Positions 13,271 to 13,351 of a DNA stretch of 13,351 nucleotides are shown here, piece after piece. The position numbers and the translations under genes were made by a program. Numbering within the stretch: the stretch's first letter is position 1; every line of letters starts with the position of its first letter. The notes beneath the pieces are model-generated. The model did no database searches. It had not been told where the DNA came from and saw only the letters and a program-made list of their open reading frames with translations. The stretch comes from Peptococcaceae bacterium (GTDB lineage Bacteria; Bacillota; Desulfotomaculia; Desulfotomaculales; Desulfocucumaceae), in NCBI GenBank assembly GCA_013336365.1, contig JAAXTT010000029.1:1-13351 (forward strand), written 5' to 3'.

Positions 13271-13351
13271 GTGCTTAAAATAAATAAAAAATCTATTATT
13301 ATTCTTCTGTTGATCATTACCCTGTCAGCGGCCCTCTTCTGGGGCTATCGT
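13271..13351 (+). CDS. Membrane-anchored or secreted protein, N-terminus only
   Basis: Twenty-seven codons are visible before the window ends, in a frame beginning GTG at 13271. A short basic stretch (K-I-N-K-K) is followed by a strongly hydrophobic run (IIILLLIITLSAALFW), typical of a signal peptide or a signal-anchor helix. A GGAGG at 13267-13271 lies 8 bases before ATA 13280-13282, at the distance at which a start codon is expected, while GTG 13271 overlaps that site. The true start is therefore unclear. Function cannot be known. It is divergent from the response regulator. Confidence 0.55.
   Translation, partial: MLKINKKSIIILLLIITLSAALFWGYR

Overview
The window looks like a low-GC, Gram-positive, strictly or mainly anaerobic and motile bacterium, most likely a member of the Clostridia (Peptococcales/Desulfitobacterium-like, a tentative guess). 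The signs are strong AGGAGG-type ribosome binding sites, many TTG/GTG starts, a sigma-28/FlgM flagellar circuit, a minimal SufC-SufB type iron-sulfur pair without other suf genes, and a rubredoxin next to a superoxide dismutase. The first 12 bases are not genomic: they match the end of an Illumina adapter, so this is the raw end of an assembled contig.

Region 1 (about 13-5870, minus strand) is a motility/chemotaxis cluster. In transcription order it reads motB, motA, cheW, cheA, cheB, flgM, flgN (cut by the contig end). Gaps are tiny or negative as far as cheB. A very good sigma-28 promoter lies in the cheB-flgM gap, so flgM-flgN can be switched on by the sigma factor that FlgM inhibits. The motB-motA order is the reverse of the usual one, and cheY, cheR, cheC and cheD are not in the window.

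Region 2 (about 5870-9660, plus strand) starts from a divergent promoter region. It holds two signalling genes with no terminator between them: a PAS-GGDEF-EAL protein with a C-terminal hemerythrin domain (cyclic-di-GMP turnover probably tuned by oxygen or redox), and a cyclic-nucleotide-binding-like domain fused to a DUF2225 zinc-ribbon/helical-repeat region. A strong hairpin terminator follows.

Region 3 (9680-10462, minus strand) is a two-gene redox operon: a 50-residue rubredoxin and then an Fe/Mn-family superoxide dismutase. It converges on the same terminator.

Region 4 (10744-12400, plus strand) encodes the ATPase and scaffold of a minimal SUF-like (SMS-type) iron-sulfur cluster assembly system; the two genes overlap. 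Tail-to-tail with it, sharing four bases across the stop codons, is an OmpR/PhoB-type response regulator (12397-13080, minus strand). A divergent gene for a membrane-anchored or secreted protein begins at the right edge and is cut off.

Taken together, the window joins flagellar motility, cyclic-di-GMP signalling with a di-iron sensor domain, oxygen defence and iron-sulfur assembly. A shared oxygen-response theme is an inference from proximity, not something the sequence proves. No tRNA, rRNA, CRISPR array, insertion sequence or phage gene was seen.
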